This document shows, piece after piece, positions 1-7,367 of a stretch of DNA of 57,518 bases (position 1 is its first letter; each line of letters starts with the position of its first letter). A program made the translations under genes and the position numbers. Source of the stretch: SZUA-217 sp034658975 (lineage in GTDB: Bacteria; Actinomycetota; Acidimicrobiia; Spongiisociales; ZC4RG35). The stretch is taken from assembly GCA_034658975.1 (NCBI GenBank), contig JAYEGJ010000125.1:1-57518 (forward strand), read 5' to 3'. A model generated the notes under the pieces. The model made no database searches, was not told the origin of the DNA, and saw only the letters and a program-made list of their open reading frames with translations.

Positions 1-130
1 TAGGGCTTACTCAGTTTTAAAATACTGTCATAGTCTCAAAGATGAAGCCATACAGAAAAATAAAAATTGGTTAGAGAAACATCTTCGAGCAAATGGCATG
101 GCATTTTCTGAGATTAAGAGTGAAGACAGC
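1..130 (+). other. Foreign AT-rich fragment joined to the contig end
   Basis: These bases are clearly AT-rich (under 40% GC by eye) while everything after about position 131 is near 60%. One plus-strand frame, from base 2, is open for 43 codons and has the composition of a real protein (Lys-, Asn- and Glu-rich, with one Trp and two His) until it meets the junction. The opposite strand is where ccmF should continue, and the ccmF protein stops matching its family exactly here, after the residues GIAAL. I read this as a chimeric join to DNA of another organism, not as a natural insertion. I cannot identify the source protein. Confidence 0.7.
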
Positions 131-753
131 GCCGCAATGCCATAGGCGTAGGGGACAGTGAGCCCGACGTAGCCGATGTAGAGGATCGGAGGGTGGATAG
201 CCATCAGAAGGTGGTTCTGGAGCAAGGGATTGGGACCAGGCCCATTGACCGGAGCGTCCACTGACGCGAACGGCCACGGACTCGACGCAAGGCAGCCGTT
301 GGCCGCCGCTTCGACGCAGACCTCAAACGGGTTTGCAACCGTCAGCATCAGTCCGAAGAAGAAAAGGGCAACGCCTCCCAGCACGGCCAAGGCAGCCGCG
401 CCCAGAGAATCCGGCCGGGCCCTATATCGCCTGGCCACCATCCATGTGAATACCGCCAACACCAGGCCCCACACCAGGATCGAGCCCTCGAGAGCTGCCC
501 ACGCCGTGGCAACGTCAAAGGGGAAGGGGGTTGTCGTGGAATGGTGATTGGCCACGTATGCGACCGAGAAGTCGTCGGTGAGAAGCGCCAACTCCATGGC
601 GACGAACGCGACGATGGCTCCTGACATGAGCAGTCTGGCGGGAGCAACGGGATCGGCCTCACTTCCCGTGGCGGCGCGGTAGCCGCGCCAGATGAGAAGC
701 ATGGCGCCCGCGAGGGCTGCTATCACGCCGGCCAATCCAAGGAAGGCGAGCAT
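131..753 (-). CDS. ccmF: Cytochrome c heme lyase subunit CcmF, 3' end lost at chimeric junction
   Basis: CcmF is the membrane heme lyase that joins heme delivered by CcmE to apocytochrome c on the outer face of the membrane. About 208 residues remain of a protein normally over 600. Visible are several transmembrane segments (about residues 1-22, 42-58, 88-107, 120-140), the WAALEGS motif near residue 86, the NPLLQ stretch near 175 and the family-typical HPPILYIGYVG at 187-197. The reading continues by chance into the foreign AT-rich fragment, so the true C-terminus is absent. Its ATG overlaps the ccmE stop by one base (TGATG), the last gene of the ccm operon seen here. Truncation is an assembly effect, not decay. 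Confidence 0.9.
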
Positions 754-1160
754 CAGTCTTCGGAGTAAGCCCCGCCCTCTTCGGGGATCTCATAGTTCTC
801 ATCGTGGCGGATGAGTGCGGTGTCGGCTGTGAAGACATTCTCTTGCCAGGCCCCCTCGAGGAGAACGGGCACGTCTTCATCGAAGAGCGGTGGTGGTGTG
901 TTGATCAGCAAGACCGGGATCGTTGCTCCCCCATCGGTGACATCAAATTCGAGGTCGTCGCCAACCTCTGTCAAAGAGCCTTCGACCACGAGACCGGCGA
1001 GACGAAACTTCTCGCCGTCGGGGAAATCGGAGCGTTGTTCGGTGGCCTCGGTGGGGTAGAGGTAGTAGGTGAGGTTGTCGTCGAGGCTGAAGAGAGTCAT
1101 GGCGAACACCAGTGCAATCACTCCTCCAATCCCGAGGACGACAAACCGCCGCTGACTCAT
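753..1160 (-). CDS. ccmE: Cytochrome c maturation heme chaperone CcmE
   Basis: CcmE carries heme covalently on a histidine and passes it to CcmF. The 135-residue protein has one N-terminal transmembrane anchor (about residues 6-24), a beta-barrel OB-type domain with the family motif around FRLAGLVVEGS (52-62), and the heme site HDENY near the C-terminus: His119 is the covalent heme ligand and Tyr123 the conserved axial residue, four apart as expected. It lies one base after the ccmD stop and overlaps ccmF by one base, consistent with coupled translation. The short acidic tail after the heme site is normal for the family. Confidence 0.95.
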   Translation of the reverse strand: MSQRRFVVLGIGGVIALVFAMTLFSLDDNLTYYLYPTEATEQRSDFPDGEKFRLAGLVVEGSLTEVGDDLEFDVTDGGATIPVLLINTPPPLFDEDVPVLLEGAWQENVFTADTALIRHDENYEIPEEGGAYSED

Positions 1161-1161
1161 A

Positions 1162-1266
1162 TCAGCGCTCTGCCTTGCGCAGTCTCAGGTGGAGATACGC
1201 CGCGTAAGCGCCGATCAGCCCGTAGCTGATGACGAAGGTCGAAACGACCACGGCAGTCTCAGACAT
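1162..1266 (-). CDS. ccmD: Small heme exporter protein CcmD
   Basis: A 34-residue reading frame sits exactly where ccmD belongs, between ccmC and ccmE. It starts with ATG 8 bases before the end of ccmC and stops one base before ccmE. It encodes one transmembrane helix (about residues 5-24) followed by a basic tail (LHLRLRKAER), the standard layout of CcmD, which binds CcmC and CcmE and is needed to release holo-CcmE from the CcmABCD complex. Identification rests on size, topology and position rather than on strong sequence identity, because CcmD is poorly conserved. Confidence 0.8.
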   Translation of the reverse strand: MSETAVVVSTFVISYGLIGAYAAYLHLRLRKAER

Positions 1267-1969
1267 CCTTCACCTCGCTGAGTTTGGGGGGCTTGACAGC
1301 GTCGCCCGCCAGAGCCGACTCGACCGCGGCTGCCTCTTCGGCCTTGGCCACTTCTAGACGAGCGGTGAGTAGGGCGGCGTAGAGCATCGTGAAGGCGATC
1401 ACGTTCACCAGCATGGCCGTGATCATCTCGTCGGGCATGGTCGATCCGTCCGGGCGGAGAGACTGTGTTTGGTGAAGAGTTCGGAACAGGTTGACCGCGA
1501 AATACGTGAGCGGGACCTGGATCACGGCCACAACGCCGAGGATGGCCGAGCGACGTGCCCGGACGGCCGGGTCGTCGACTGCCCCCCGGAGAGCCAGGTA
1601 ACCGAGGTAGACGAAGAACATGACGGCGGTTGTGGTCAATCGAGCATCGCCCCAATCCCACGCGGTTCCCCAAACGGCGTTGCCCCAAATCATGCCCGTG
1701 ATCAGGCTGATGCCGGTGAAGAGCACACCAACCTCGACGGAAGACGAGGCGAGACGGTCCCACCGCGGCGTCTTTCGCCAGAGCCACATGAGTGAACCAA
1801 CGGAAGTGACGAAGAACGCCAGGTAGGCCACCCAAATCGTTGGGACGTGGACGTTGATGATGCGGCTGTACTCGCCCTGGAGGGCATCGGCCGGAGCGGT
1901 CAAGGCAAGCCACAACCCGACGGCGATGGCGGCGCCGGCAAAACCGAACAGCACTCTCACTTTGGTCAT
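1259..1969 (-). CDS. ccmC: Heme-handling membrane protein CcmC
   Basis: CcmC presents heme to CcmE. The 236-residue protein has six predicted membrane spans and the family's tryptophan-rich WWD segment (about residues 95-109, WGNAVWGTAWDWGD). The two histidines expected to hold heme from either side are present: His41 in INVHVP and His166 in RTLHQ. Its start overlaps the ccmB stop by four bases (ATGA) and its end overlaps ccmD by eight. The Ala/Glu/Lys-rich tail beyond residue 215 is cytoplasmic and somewhat longer than in proteobacterial CcmC. CcsA-type System II proteins share the WWD motif, but the ccmA/B/D/E neighbours settle the assignment. Confidence 0.95.
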   Translation of the reverse strand: MTKVRVLFGFAGAAIAVGLWLALTAPADALQGEYSRIINVHVPTIWVAYLAFFVTSVGSLMWLWRKTPRWDRLASSSVEVGVLFTGISLITGMIWGNAVWGTAWDWGDARLTTTAVMFFVYLGYLALRGAVDDPAVRARRSAILGVVAVIQVPLTYFAVNLFRTLHQTQSLRPDGSTMPDEMITAMLVNVIAFTMLYAALLTARLEVAKAEEAAAVESALAGDAVKPPKLSEVKDV

Positions 1970-2640
1970 CTCGTCGCTTCCTCGATCGGCCGGGCCAGTC
2001 CGATGCCCGCAACTGCCAGGGCCAGGTCGGTGGCCAGCAGCAGGAGTATCCAGGGAAGGATACCGACGTCACGCACTAGTGCTTCCAACGCCTGCGAGGC
2101 TCCAATCACCAGCGGGAGCGCCAACGGAGCGACGATCAGGGAGGCCAGGGAGTTCCGATTGCTAAGACCCGCGGTGATCTCGCCGGCCAATGTTGCCAAC
2201 TCGGTGAGCCCGATGGCAAAAAGCACCGCTGAGACGACAACCACCCAGGTCGACCCCGGAGGAAGTGAAGGTCCGTAGAGGACCACCATGGCGACGAAGA
2301 GGATCAAAAGGAACGCCACCATCAGGACGCCGCCGGACATTGCCCTCCCGGCGAATCGCGCCGCAGGGTCCAGCCCCATCAGGGCGTAGATGTCGCGGCG
2401 CTCGGGAGAATCAGCGGCTGATTGACGAAGGGCGATCTGCATCCCGAACAAGATCCCGAGGGCCCAGAACACGGCGGGACCGATCTCTCTGATTACCGAG
2501 AGGCGAACGCCAAGGGCGAGTGGGAAGACAAGGAGTGCAATGACAGCGAAGGGGGTGACGATGCGGAGTGTGTCACCGAGCCGGCGTTCGACGGCAAGGT
2601 CGACCCGGGCGATCTCGATGGCTTGGGACCAGAAGCTCAC
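1966..2640 (-). CDS. ccmB: Heme exporter permease CcmB
   Basis: A 224-residue hydrophobic protein with about six membrane spans, encoded between the ATPase ccmA and ccmC with four-base overlaps at both ends. CcmB is the permease partner of CcmA; the complex uses ATP to release heme-loaded CcmE from CcmC/CcmD. The N-terminus (cytosolic amphipathic stretch ending in VERRLGD, then a long hydrophobic segment) and the length match the family. No catalytic motif is expected, so the call depends on topology, length and operon position. Confidence 0.9.
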   Translation of the reverse strand: MSFWSQAIEIARVDLAVERRLGDTLRIVTPFAVIALLVFPLALGVRLSVIREIGPAVFWALGILFGMQIALRQSAADSPERRDIYALMGLDPAARFAGRAMSGGVLMVAFLLILFVAMVVLYGPSLPPGSTWVVVVSAVLFAIGLTELATLAGEITAGLSNRNSLASLIVAPLALPLVIGASQALEALVRDVGILPWILLLLATDLALAVAGIGLARPIEEATR

Positions 2641-3284
2641 GTGACCGGCTCCAGTCTTCCCCCACCGATGCGAAGAACACGAGAGCAGACACTGGCCAGA
2701 GCCTCTGCATCGTGCGAAACCATCACCACCGCACCGTCTGCGGCCGTTGTTCTATCGATAAGGGCGTCGATGAGTTCTCTTGCCTCGGTATCGAGACCAG
2801 ATGTTGCCTCGTCGAGCAGAACAATTCGTGGTCGGGCGAGCAACAGGTGGGCTACCTCGACCCGCCGCTTCATGCCGAACGAGCTCGCCGAAGCCCGGCG
2901 GTCGGATGCCGAGTCGAGCCCGACAACGTCGAGCACCGGGTCGATCCGGTCTTCGTCGATCCCACCAAGACGGGCGTAGTGGCTCAGGTTCTCACGGAGA
3001 GAGAGTTCGGGTATCAGCGCAGGCACATGCCCGATCAGCCCGATCATCCGTCGGATGGCATAGAAATCGGAGGAGTCGAGGTCGGCGCCGAGGACAACGG
3101 CGCCTCCCTGGTCGGGCTTGATGAGGGTCGCCAGCACCCGGACGATGGTGGTCTTGCCCGAACCGTTGGGTCCCGAGATCCCGACCGTCTCGCCGGGGGT
3201 GACGGTCAGGTCCACATCACGAAGAACCGGCTTTCCGCCCAGGGAAACGCCGACCCCGTCGAGTACTACGAGTGGATCCACCAC
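2637..3284 (-). CDS. ccmA: ABC transporter ATPase CcmA (heme exporter)
   Basis: ATPase of the CcmAB complex. The 215-residue domain shows Walker A GPNGSGKTT (residues 38-46), Walker B IVLLDEATSGLD near residue 155, and the switch histidine in VMVSHD. The ABC signature is SSFGMKRRV instead of LSGGQ, a variant also seen in other small exporters. The start is GTG (3282-3284); no better upstream codon is visible. It overlaps ccmB by four bases and heads the six-gene ccm block, with the Lgt-like gene 28 bases upstream on the same strand. Confidence 0.92.
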   Translation of the reverse strand: MVDPLVVLDGVGVSLGGKPVLRDVDLTVTPGETVGISGPNGSGKTTIVRVLATLIKPDQGGAVVLGADLDSSDFYAIRRMIGLIGHVPALIPELSLRENLSHYARLGGIDEDRIDPVLDVVGLDSASDRRASASSFGMKRRVEVAHLLLARPRIVLLDEATSGLDTEARELIDALIDRTTAADGAVVMVSHDAEALASVCSRVLRIGGGRLEPVT

Positions 3285-3312
3285 CGGAGTCTGATATGAC
3301 CCCGGCGGTGCA

Positions 3313-3987
3313 TCAAGTTGGCTGTGGGATGCGCTGTTCGATCAGACGGGCCCCGACCGCGGCGATAACGAGGCCCACGACGATGGCTCCCATGTACCAA
3401 CCCACCGGCCCGCCAGTGATGGACGGCCGCATAGGCTCTGTCGCCAGTCGGATGAGACCGGCCAAAGCCAGGGCGGTTCCTGTCCGGACCAGGAGGGCGG
3501 ACGAGAGTTTCGCGACCACGAAGGCAGCGATGACGAAGCCCAATGCGGCGTACAACTCGACCGGGTGCCTGGTGATGGCGCTCCCGTCCTGGGCCCATGC
3601 CCAGGGGTGGGCGGATTCGGTTCCGAGGCATGCTCCGCGCCACACACAACCTGCATGCCATCCTGCCAAGCCGAAAAGGGCAGCGGGTGCGGTGGCGTCG
3701 AGATAGCGGAGATTCCACTTGGCCGACCACAGGTAAGCGGTGACTGCCCCCAGGCTCGCCATGCCGGTGTGCACTCCGCCACGAACGATCAGGATGTCGA
3801 GAGGGTTGGTGATGGGGTTGATGCCCTGGAGGAACATCTCGGTGAGTCTGCCGATGAGAAGACCGCCGGCGGCCGCCCCGATCATCCGGTCGGCGGGGTG
3901 GTCCGGCAGGCCTTCGCTCCAGATCTTGGTGCCGATCCACGCGAAGACGACGCCCGTCAGGGCTGCCCACAAGAGGGTGAATTCCAT
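3313..3987 (-). CDS. Lgt-like (prolipoprotein diacylglyceryl transferase family) membrane protein
   Basis: A 224-residue polytopic membrane protein with about seven hydrophobic segments. Segments recall the Lgt fold: RGGVHTG near residue 69, a Gly/Cys-rich motif GWHAGCVWRGACLG around 108-121, and HPVELYAA near 141, which resembles the HP-x-Q-LYE motif of Lgt. It is shorter than standard Lgt (260-290 residues), and the usual Arg and Asn of the Lgt signature (G-R-x-x-N-F) are not evident. It lies between a TlpA-like thioredoxin and ccmA, so it could lipidate the lipoprotein thioredoxin next door or be a paralogue with another role in the envelope. Membership of the family is likely; activity is uncertain. 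Confidence 0.65.
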   Translation of the reverse strand: MEFTLLWAALTGVVFAWIGTKIWSEGLPDHPADRMIGAAAGGLLIGRLTEMFLQGINPITNPLDILIVRGGVHTGMASLGAVTAYLWSAKWNLRYLDATAPAALFGLAGWHAGCVWRGACLGTESAHPWAWAQDGSAITRHPVELYAALGFVIAAFVVAKLSSALLVRTGTALALAGLIRLATEPMRPSITGGPVGWYMGAIVVGLVIAAVGARLIEQRIPQPT

Positions 3988-4001
3988 TTAGTGGCCCGTA
4001 G

Positions 4002-4493
4002 CTATTGGTCCAGCGAGAGTAGTTCGTCGATGTTGAGTGCGAGTGTTCGGTCGTCCAGGACGCCGTTGTGCGTGGAGATCAACTCACCACCGGGACCGAA
4101 GAAGAAGGTGATCGGAGTTCCGATTCCGGCGTAGAAGTTGGGAACCTCTCGGTCGCGGTCGAAGAAGTGGTCGAAATCGAGGCCGAACTCGTCCAGGAAG
4201 TCCTTGGCATCCGCCTGATTGTCCGTAACGTCGACGCCGATGAACTCGATCTGACCGCCGTATTCATCGAAGGCGGTGTTCAGGAGAGGGGCCTCCGCTC
4301 TACAAGGGAGACACCATGATGCCCAGACGTTGACGACTGCCGGGCGGTCGATCGTTGCCAAATGGGCCTCGAATTCGTCGGCCGAGGTCTCGGGCAGGTC
4401 GGGACGAGCGGAAGTGCCGGTATCGGCGGCCGCGCCGCCGCATGCGGCCAGAGTGACTGCAAGGGCGAGAAATAGAGATCGGAGTCGCATCAT
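4002..4493 (-). CDS. TlpA/ResA-like lipoprotein thioredoxin
   Basis: A 163-residue secreted thiol-disulfide protein. A lipoprotein signal peptide ends at Cys18 in the lipobox LAAC (residues 15-18), followed by a low-complexity linker and a thioredoxin domain with the active site WCLPC (Cys61 and Cys64) and the cis-Pro segment GIGTPITFF (123-131). In ccm operons such proteins (CcmG/ResA type) reduce the CXXCH cysteines of apocytochrome c so heme can attach, and the position next to ccmA-F supports this role. Start chosen at the first of two adjacent ATG codons (4493 or 4490), which gives a complete signal peptide; longer readings lack one. Confidence 0.88.
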   Translation of the reverse strand: MMRLRSLFLALAVTLAACGGAAADTGTSARPDLPETSADEFEAHLATIDRPAVVNVWASWCLPCRAEAPLLNTAFDEYGGQIEFIGVDVTDNQADAKDFLDEFGLDFDHFFDRDREVPNFYAGIGTPITFFFGPGGELISTHNGVLDDRTLALNIDELLSLDQ

Positions 4494-4519
4494 CCTGCCC
4501 AACGCCGTGTGGAGTCGGG

Positions 4520-6160
4520 TTATGCCGCCTTCGACGTCGGGCGGCCGAGACGGACCGCCCTTTTGAGCGGGAAGGAAAACTCCCCGGTTGCCTCGGTCAG
4601 CCGGAGCGGCGTGCCGGCCAGCCATCTCCAGATGACCTCGGCCTCCTCGGCTGCTTGCACCGACTCGGGTACCTCGAAGACCTCGACGTTGGGTGCCTGG
4701 TGTAGCCGGAGGGCCGTCGTCTCTCCGGGGTTGCGAGCCTCGGCGAAGCGGCCATGATCGACCACGACGCAACGCCCCGACTCGTCTTCGAGCTCGACCA
4801 AACCCGCCGTGGCGAGAGACTGCCACCGCTGTCGTCGATCGATGGCCCCGGCAAGGGCATCGTGCCTATCGCGCAGCCAGGCGGCTTCCTCAAAGCGCTG
4901 TTCGAAGGAGAGCTGTGTCATCCGCTCTTCCAGAGGCGTCAGCAGCAGATCCGGTGACTCGGTGAGTCCGGCGATCAACTCGCCAACCACTCCCTGGTAC
5001 TCGACCTCCCCCAGCGTGCCGTCACACGGGCACCTGGCCACTCCGAGCTGTGCCGATGCGCATTTACCGGTCCTGGACGCAGGTCGTGATCGGCACCGAC
5101 GTATCGGGGATGCATCCCAGATTGCCGCTACCACGAGATCGGCTGTCTGCTTGGAGCGGAACGGGCCCAGGTAGGCGATGCCGTCGTCTCTGATCGCTCG
5201 GACCACCGATAGTCTCGGGAAGCGCTCCCTGGTCAGCTTTACGAAGTGAGAGGCCTTTGGCGGTCGGGAGCGTCGGTTGTAGCGAGGCTTGTACGTGTGG
5301 ATCAGTCGAAGCTCGGTCACCTCGGCTTCGATCACGGTCTCGCAGACCTGATGGTCGATCGTGTGCAACTCTCTCATCAGGTCGGCGATCTTCCGCCGTT
5401 TGTCGCCGTAGAAGTACTGCCGTACCCGTGCCCGCAGATTGGATGCCTTGCCGACGTAGAGCGGGTTCCCGTTCTTGTCGCGAAACACGTAGACACCGGG
5501 CTTTCTGGGGAGATCTTGGGTCAGGGAGATCTTGGAGTAGTGCGCAGATCCCCGCGCAGTGGGGAGCTGGAGGAGATCGTCGAGGTTGGTGACCCCCAGC
5601 GAACCCACCCGCTCGAGCAGCGCGTGAAGCACGTGAGCGGTCGCCTTGGCGTCCTCGAAGGCGCGATGGTTCGGCTTGGTCGGGCTCGCGAAGTGTGCTG
5701 CCAGAGTCTGAAGCCGGAGATTGCGCACCTCCGGGCGCACCAAGCGGCGTGCCAGTGCTGCGGTATCGACTGTCTTGTTCTCGATTCGCCCGTATCCGTA
5801 CCGAATGGCAGCGGCGTTCAGAAACGACATGTCGAATCGGACGTTGTGACCGACGATGACGCTGTCTCCGATGAACTCGAGAAACGTGGGGAGGGCGGTG
5901 GCGATGTTCGGGGCGTCCACGACCATGGCCTCGGTGATCCCGGTGAGGATGGTTATTGATGGCGGAATCGCAAGGCCCGGATCGACCAGAGTCTGAAATG
6001 TCCCGAGGGCTTCTCCACCCCGGTACTTGACCGCACCGATCTCGGTGATCTCGCAGTTGGCCGGCGAACCACCGGTCGTCTCGAGGTCGAGCACACAGAA
6101 GGTGACGTCGATCAGGGGTGTCGACAGGTCGTCGAAGCTGGGTTGAAAGGCAGTTTGCAA
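4520..6160 (-). CDS. DEDDh exonuclease fused to UvrC-like GIY-YIG nuclease
   Basis: A 546-residue DNA repair-type fusion. Residues 20-185 form a DnaQ-like 3'-5' exonuclease with Exo I D25-x-E27, Exo II HNVRFD (Asp110) and Exo III His165/Asp170. Residues 218-300 are a GIY-YIG domain (GVYVF ... PLYVGKA, 222-239) as in UvrC/Cho. A UVR-like helical motif (LEERMTQLSFEQRFEEAA) follows around residue 400. UvrC's C-terminal RNase H-like half is not present. The start is TTG at 6158-6160, the only reasonable codon before the Exo I motif. The promoter contains a perfect LexA box, so SOS induction is expected. It is the first gene of the minus-strand block leading to tlpA, the Lgt-like gene and ccm. Function is inferred as excision or end processing of damaged DNA. 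Confidence 0.88.
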   Translation of the reverse strand: MQTAFQPSFDDLSTPLIDVTFCVLDLETTGGSPANCEITEIGAVKYRGGEALGTFQTLVDPGLAIPPSITILTGITEAMVVDAPNIATALPTFLEFIGDSVIVGHNVRFDMSFLNAAAIRYGYGRIENKTVDTAALARRLVRPEVRNLRLQTLAAHFASPTKPNHRAFEDAKATAHVLHALLERVGSLGVTNLDDLLQLPTARGSAHYSKISLTQDLPRKPGVYVFRDKNGNPLYVGKASNLRARVRQYFYGDKRRKIADLMRELHTIDHQVCETVIEAEVTELRLIHTYKPRYNRRSRPPKASHFVKLTRERFPRLSVVRAIRDDGIAYLGPFRSKQTADLVVAAIWDASPIRRCRSRPASRTGKCASAQLGVARCPCDGTLGEVEYQGVVGELIAGLTESPDLLLTPLEERMTQLSFEQRFEEAAWLRDRHDALAGAIDRRQRWQSLATAGLVELEDESGRCVVVDHGRFAEARNPGETTALRLHQAPNVEVFEVPESVQAAEEAEVIWRWLAGTPLRLTEATGEFSFPLKRAVRLGRPTSKAA

Positions 6161-6172
6161 GGCCCGCCCCAG

Positions 6173-6200
6173 GCTAAATCGAACAGGTGTTCGATGTCAA
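6173..6200 (-). promoter_or_regulatory. SOS promoter with LexA box
   Basis: The palindrome TCGAACAGGTGTTCGA at 6179-6194 matches the mycobacterial LexA consensus TCGAAC-N4-GTTCGA at all 12 fixed positions. On the minus strand it lies directly downstream of a TTGACA -35 hexamer (6195-6200), filling the spacer before a weak -10 (TTTAGC, 6173-6178). The box ends 18 bases before the TTG start of the exonuclease/GIY-YIG gene, so LexA binding would occlude RNA polymerase. The predicted transcript leader is very short. Confidence 0.85.
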
Positions 6201-6220
6201 CTAGTACTCTGGCACTGGCG

Positions 6221-6982
6221 TCAGGATCTTTGACGGAGCGCTTCGTATGCCATCACGGCGAGGCTGGTCGATGCGTTGAGGGAATCGACCGACCCGGTCA
6301 TCGGGATGCGGACGACCTCGTCGGCGAGTCGAAGCAGCGCATCGGAATGGCCTGCGTCTTCAGCGCCTACGGCAATGGCGACCGGACCTGAAAGATCGGC
6401 ATCCCAGATGGTTCTCCGGGAATCGGGGGAAGTCGCGACGAGCCGCACCTCGTTGTGCACGAGCCATTCGCCCAGGTCCTTGATCGAGCAGGTGACGACC
6501 GGGGTCTCGAAGATGGCTCCGGTGGAAGCCCTCAGCACGTTGGGGTTGAAGACGTCGATGACGCTTCCTATGGAGAGGAGGGCGTCTGATCCGATGGCGT
6601 TTGCAGTGCGGGCCATCGCTCCGAGGTTTCCCGGCTTCTCGATCGACTCGCCGGCGAGCAGGAGGGTTCGGTCCGATCTCTCCAGGTCCGCCAGAGACGA
6701 TTCGAATTGTCTGAAGATTGCCACCAGGCCCTCGGATGTCCGGCGGTACGACACCTTGTCGAGTACGCCGGGATCGACGACTACCACCCGGGAATCATCG
6801 GCCATTGGGTGATCCGGCGCCACGAAGATCTCCTGCGGCTCCAAGCCGGCGGCGATGGCGCGAGAGAACAATCGGTCGCCCTCCACCACGAACAATCCAT
6901 CAGCGTCGCGGTGGCGTCGATCGCGCAGTCGGACCAGGTGCTTCATCCGATCGTTCGAGGCTGAGCTGATCTGAACCGCCAT
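6221..6982 (-). CDS. TrmH/SpoU-family RNA 2'-O-methyltransferase
   Basis: A 253-residue SPOUT-class methyltransferase that should methylate a ribose 2'-OH in tRNA or rRNA using SAM. The N-terminal part (residues 1-75) resembles the substrate-binding domain of TrmH/RlmB enzymes (VEGDRLF). Motif 1 is present near IEKPGNLGAMARTANA, motif 2 near AVGAEDAGH and motif 3 IPMTGSVDSLNASTS close to the C-terminus, forming the knotted SAM site. Start taken at ATG 6980-6982 because homology begins there (AVQISSASNDRMK); fourteen more residues could be read upstream. The exact target cannot be told from sequence. It is transcribed toward the SOS promoter of the next gene, 26 bases away from its LexA box edge. 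Confidence 0.85.
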   Translation of the reverse strand: MAVQISSASNDRMKHLVRLRDRRHRDADGLFVVEGDRLFSRAIAAGLEPQEIFVAPDHPMADDSRVVVVDPGVLDKVSYRRTSEGLVAIFRQFESSLADLERSDRTLLLAGESIEKPGNLGAMARTANAIGSDALLSIGSVIDVFNPNVLRASTGAIFETPVVTCSIKDLGEWLVHNEVRLVATSPDSRRTIWDADLSGPVAIAVGAEDAGHSDALLRLADEVVRIPMTGSVDSLNASTSLAVMAYEALRQRS

Positions 6983-7028
6983 GTTTGGCGAGTATCGCAC
7001 CGCCAGGTCTTGGTCCGGAACCAATCAT

Positions 7029-7081
7029 CCGTTCTGTGCGGGTTTACTACGCGTCACGCGTAACTAACCCGCACAGAACGG
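7029..7081. repeat. 53-base palindromic element, copy 1
   Basis: The outer arms 7029-7044 and 7066-7081 are perfect 16-base inverted repeats (CCGTTCTGTGCGGGTT on the left). Inside is a small symmetric mismatch, then a second stem TACGCG / CGCGTA (7048-7053 with 7057-7062) closing a TCA loop. It lies between two divergently transcribed genes, where no terminator is needed. A second element of identical length, ends and layout is at 13774-13826, with paired substitutions in the stem. I read it as a dispersed palindromic repeat or structured element of unknown function. Confidence 0.75.
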
Positions 7082-7098
7082 TCTTCTAGAGTCCTGTC

Positions 7099-7338
7099 AT
7101 GAAACTGAGCCGGCTCGGCACTTACGGGAGCCTCACGGAAGCGAACCTCGTCAAGGCGAAACTCGAAACCTTCGGGATCGAGGCGATCGTGGAGTCGGAC
7201 GTCATGACATCCTCCATCCCGACCTTCGACCAGATGCACGGGGTGAAGGTCCTCGTCAAGGAGTCAGACCTCGCCGAGGCCTATGAGGTTCTGGAGAGGA
7301 TGCTGCCGGCGGGCGACGATTCGGCAGGCGAGGAGTAG
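7099..7338 (+). CDS. DUF2007 family small protein
   Basis: A 79-residue protein of the DUF2007 type (putative signal-transducing or regulatory proteins of unknown role). The family pattern is visible: an N-terminal beta strand with YGSLTEANLVKAKLE (9-23), in which a helix picks up alternating hydrophobic residues, then GIEAIVES, then VKVLVKESDLAEAYEVL (49-65). A short acidic tail (GDDSAGEE) ends the protein. It starts 18 bases after the palindromic element and is divergent from the RNA methyltransferase gene. No partner gene is evident. Confidence 0.75.
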   Translation: MKLSRLGTYGSLTEANLVKAKLETFGIEAIVESDVMTSSIPTFDQMHGVKVLVKESDLAEAYEVLERMLPAGDDSAGEE

Positions 7339-7367
7339 TTGGCCCGTCACGAGGAGTCTGCTGGTTA

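Noticed and set aside
5246..5959. 237-codon open frame on the plus strand opposite the exonuclease/GIY-YIG gene
   Set aside because: It mirrors a well-supported gene, has no ribosome site or domain, and such antisense frames are common at this GC content.
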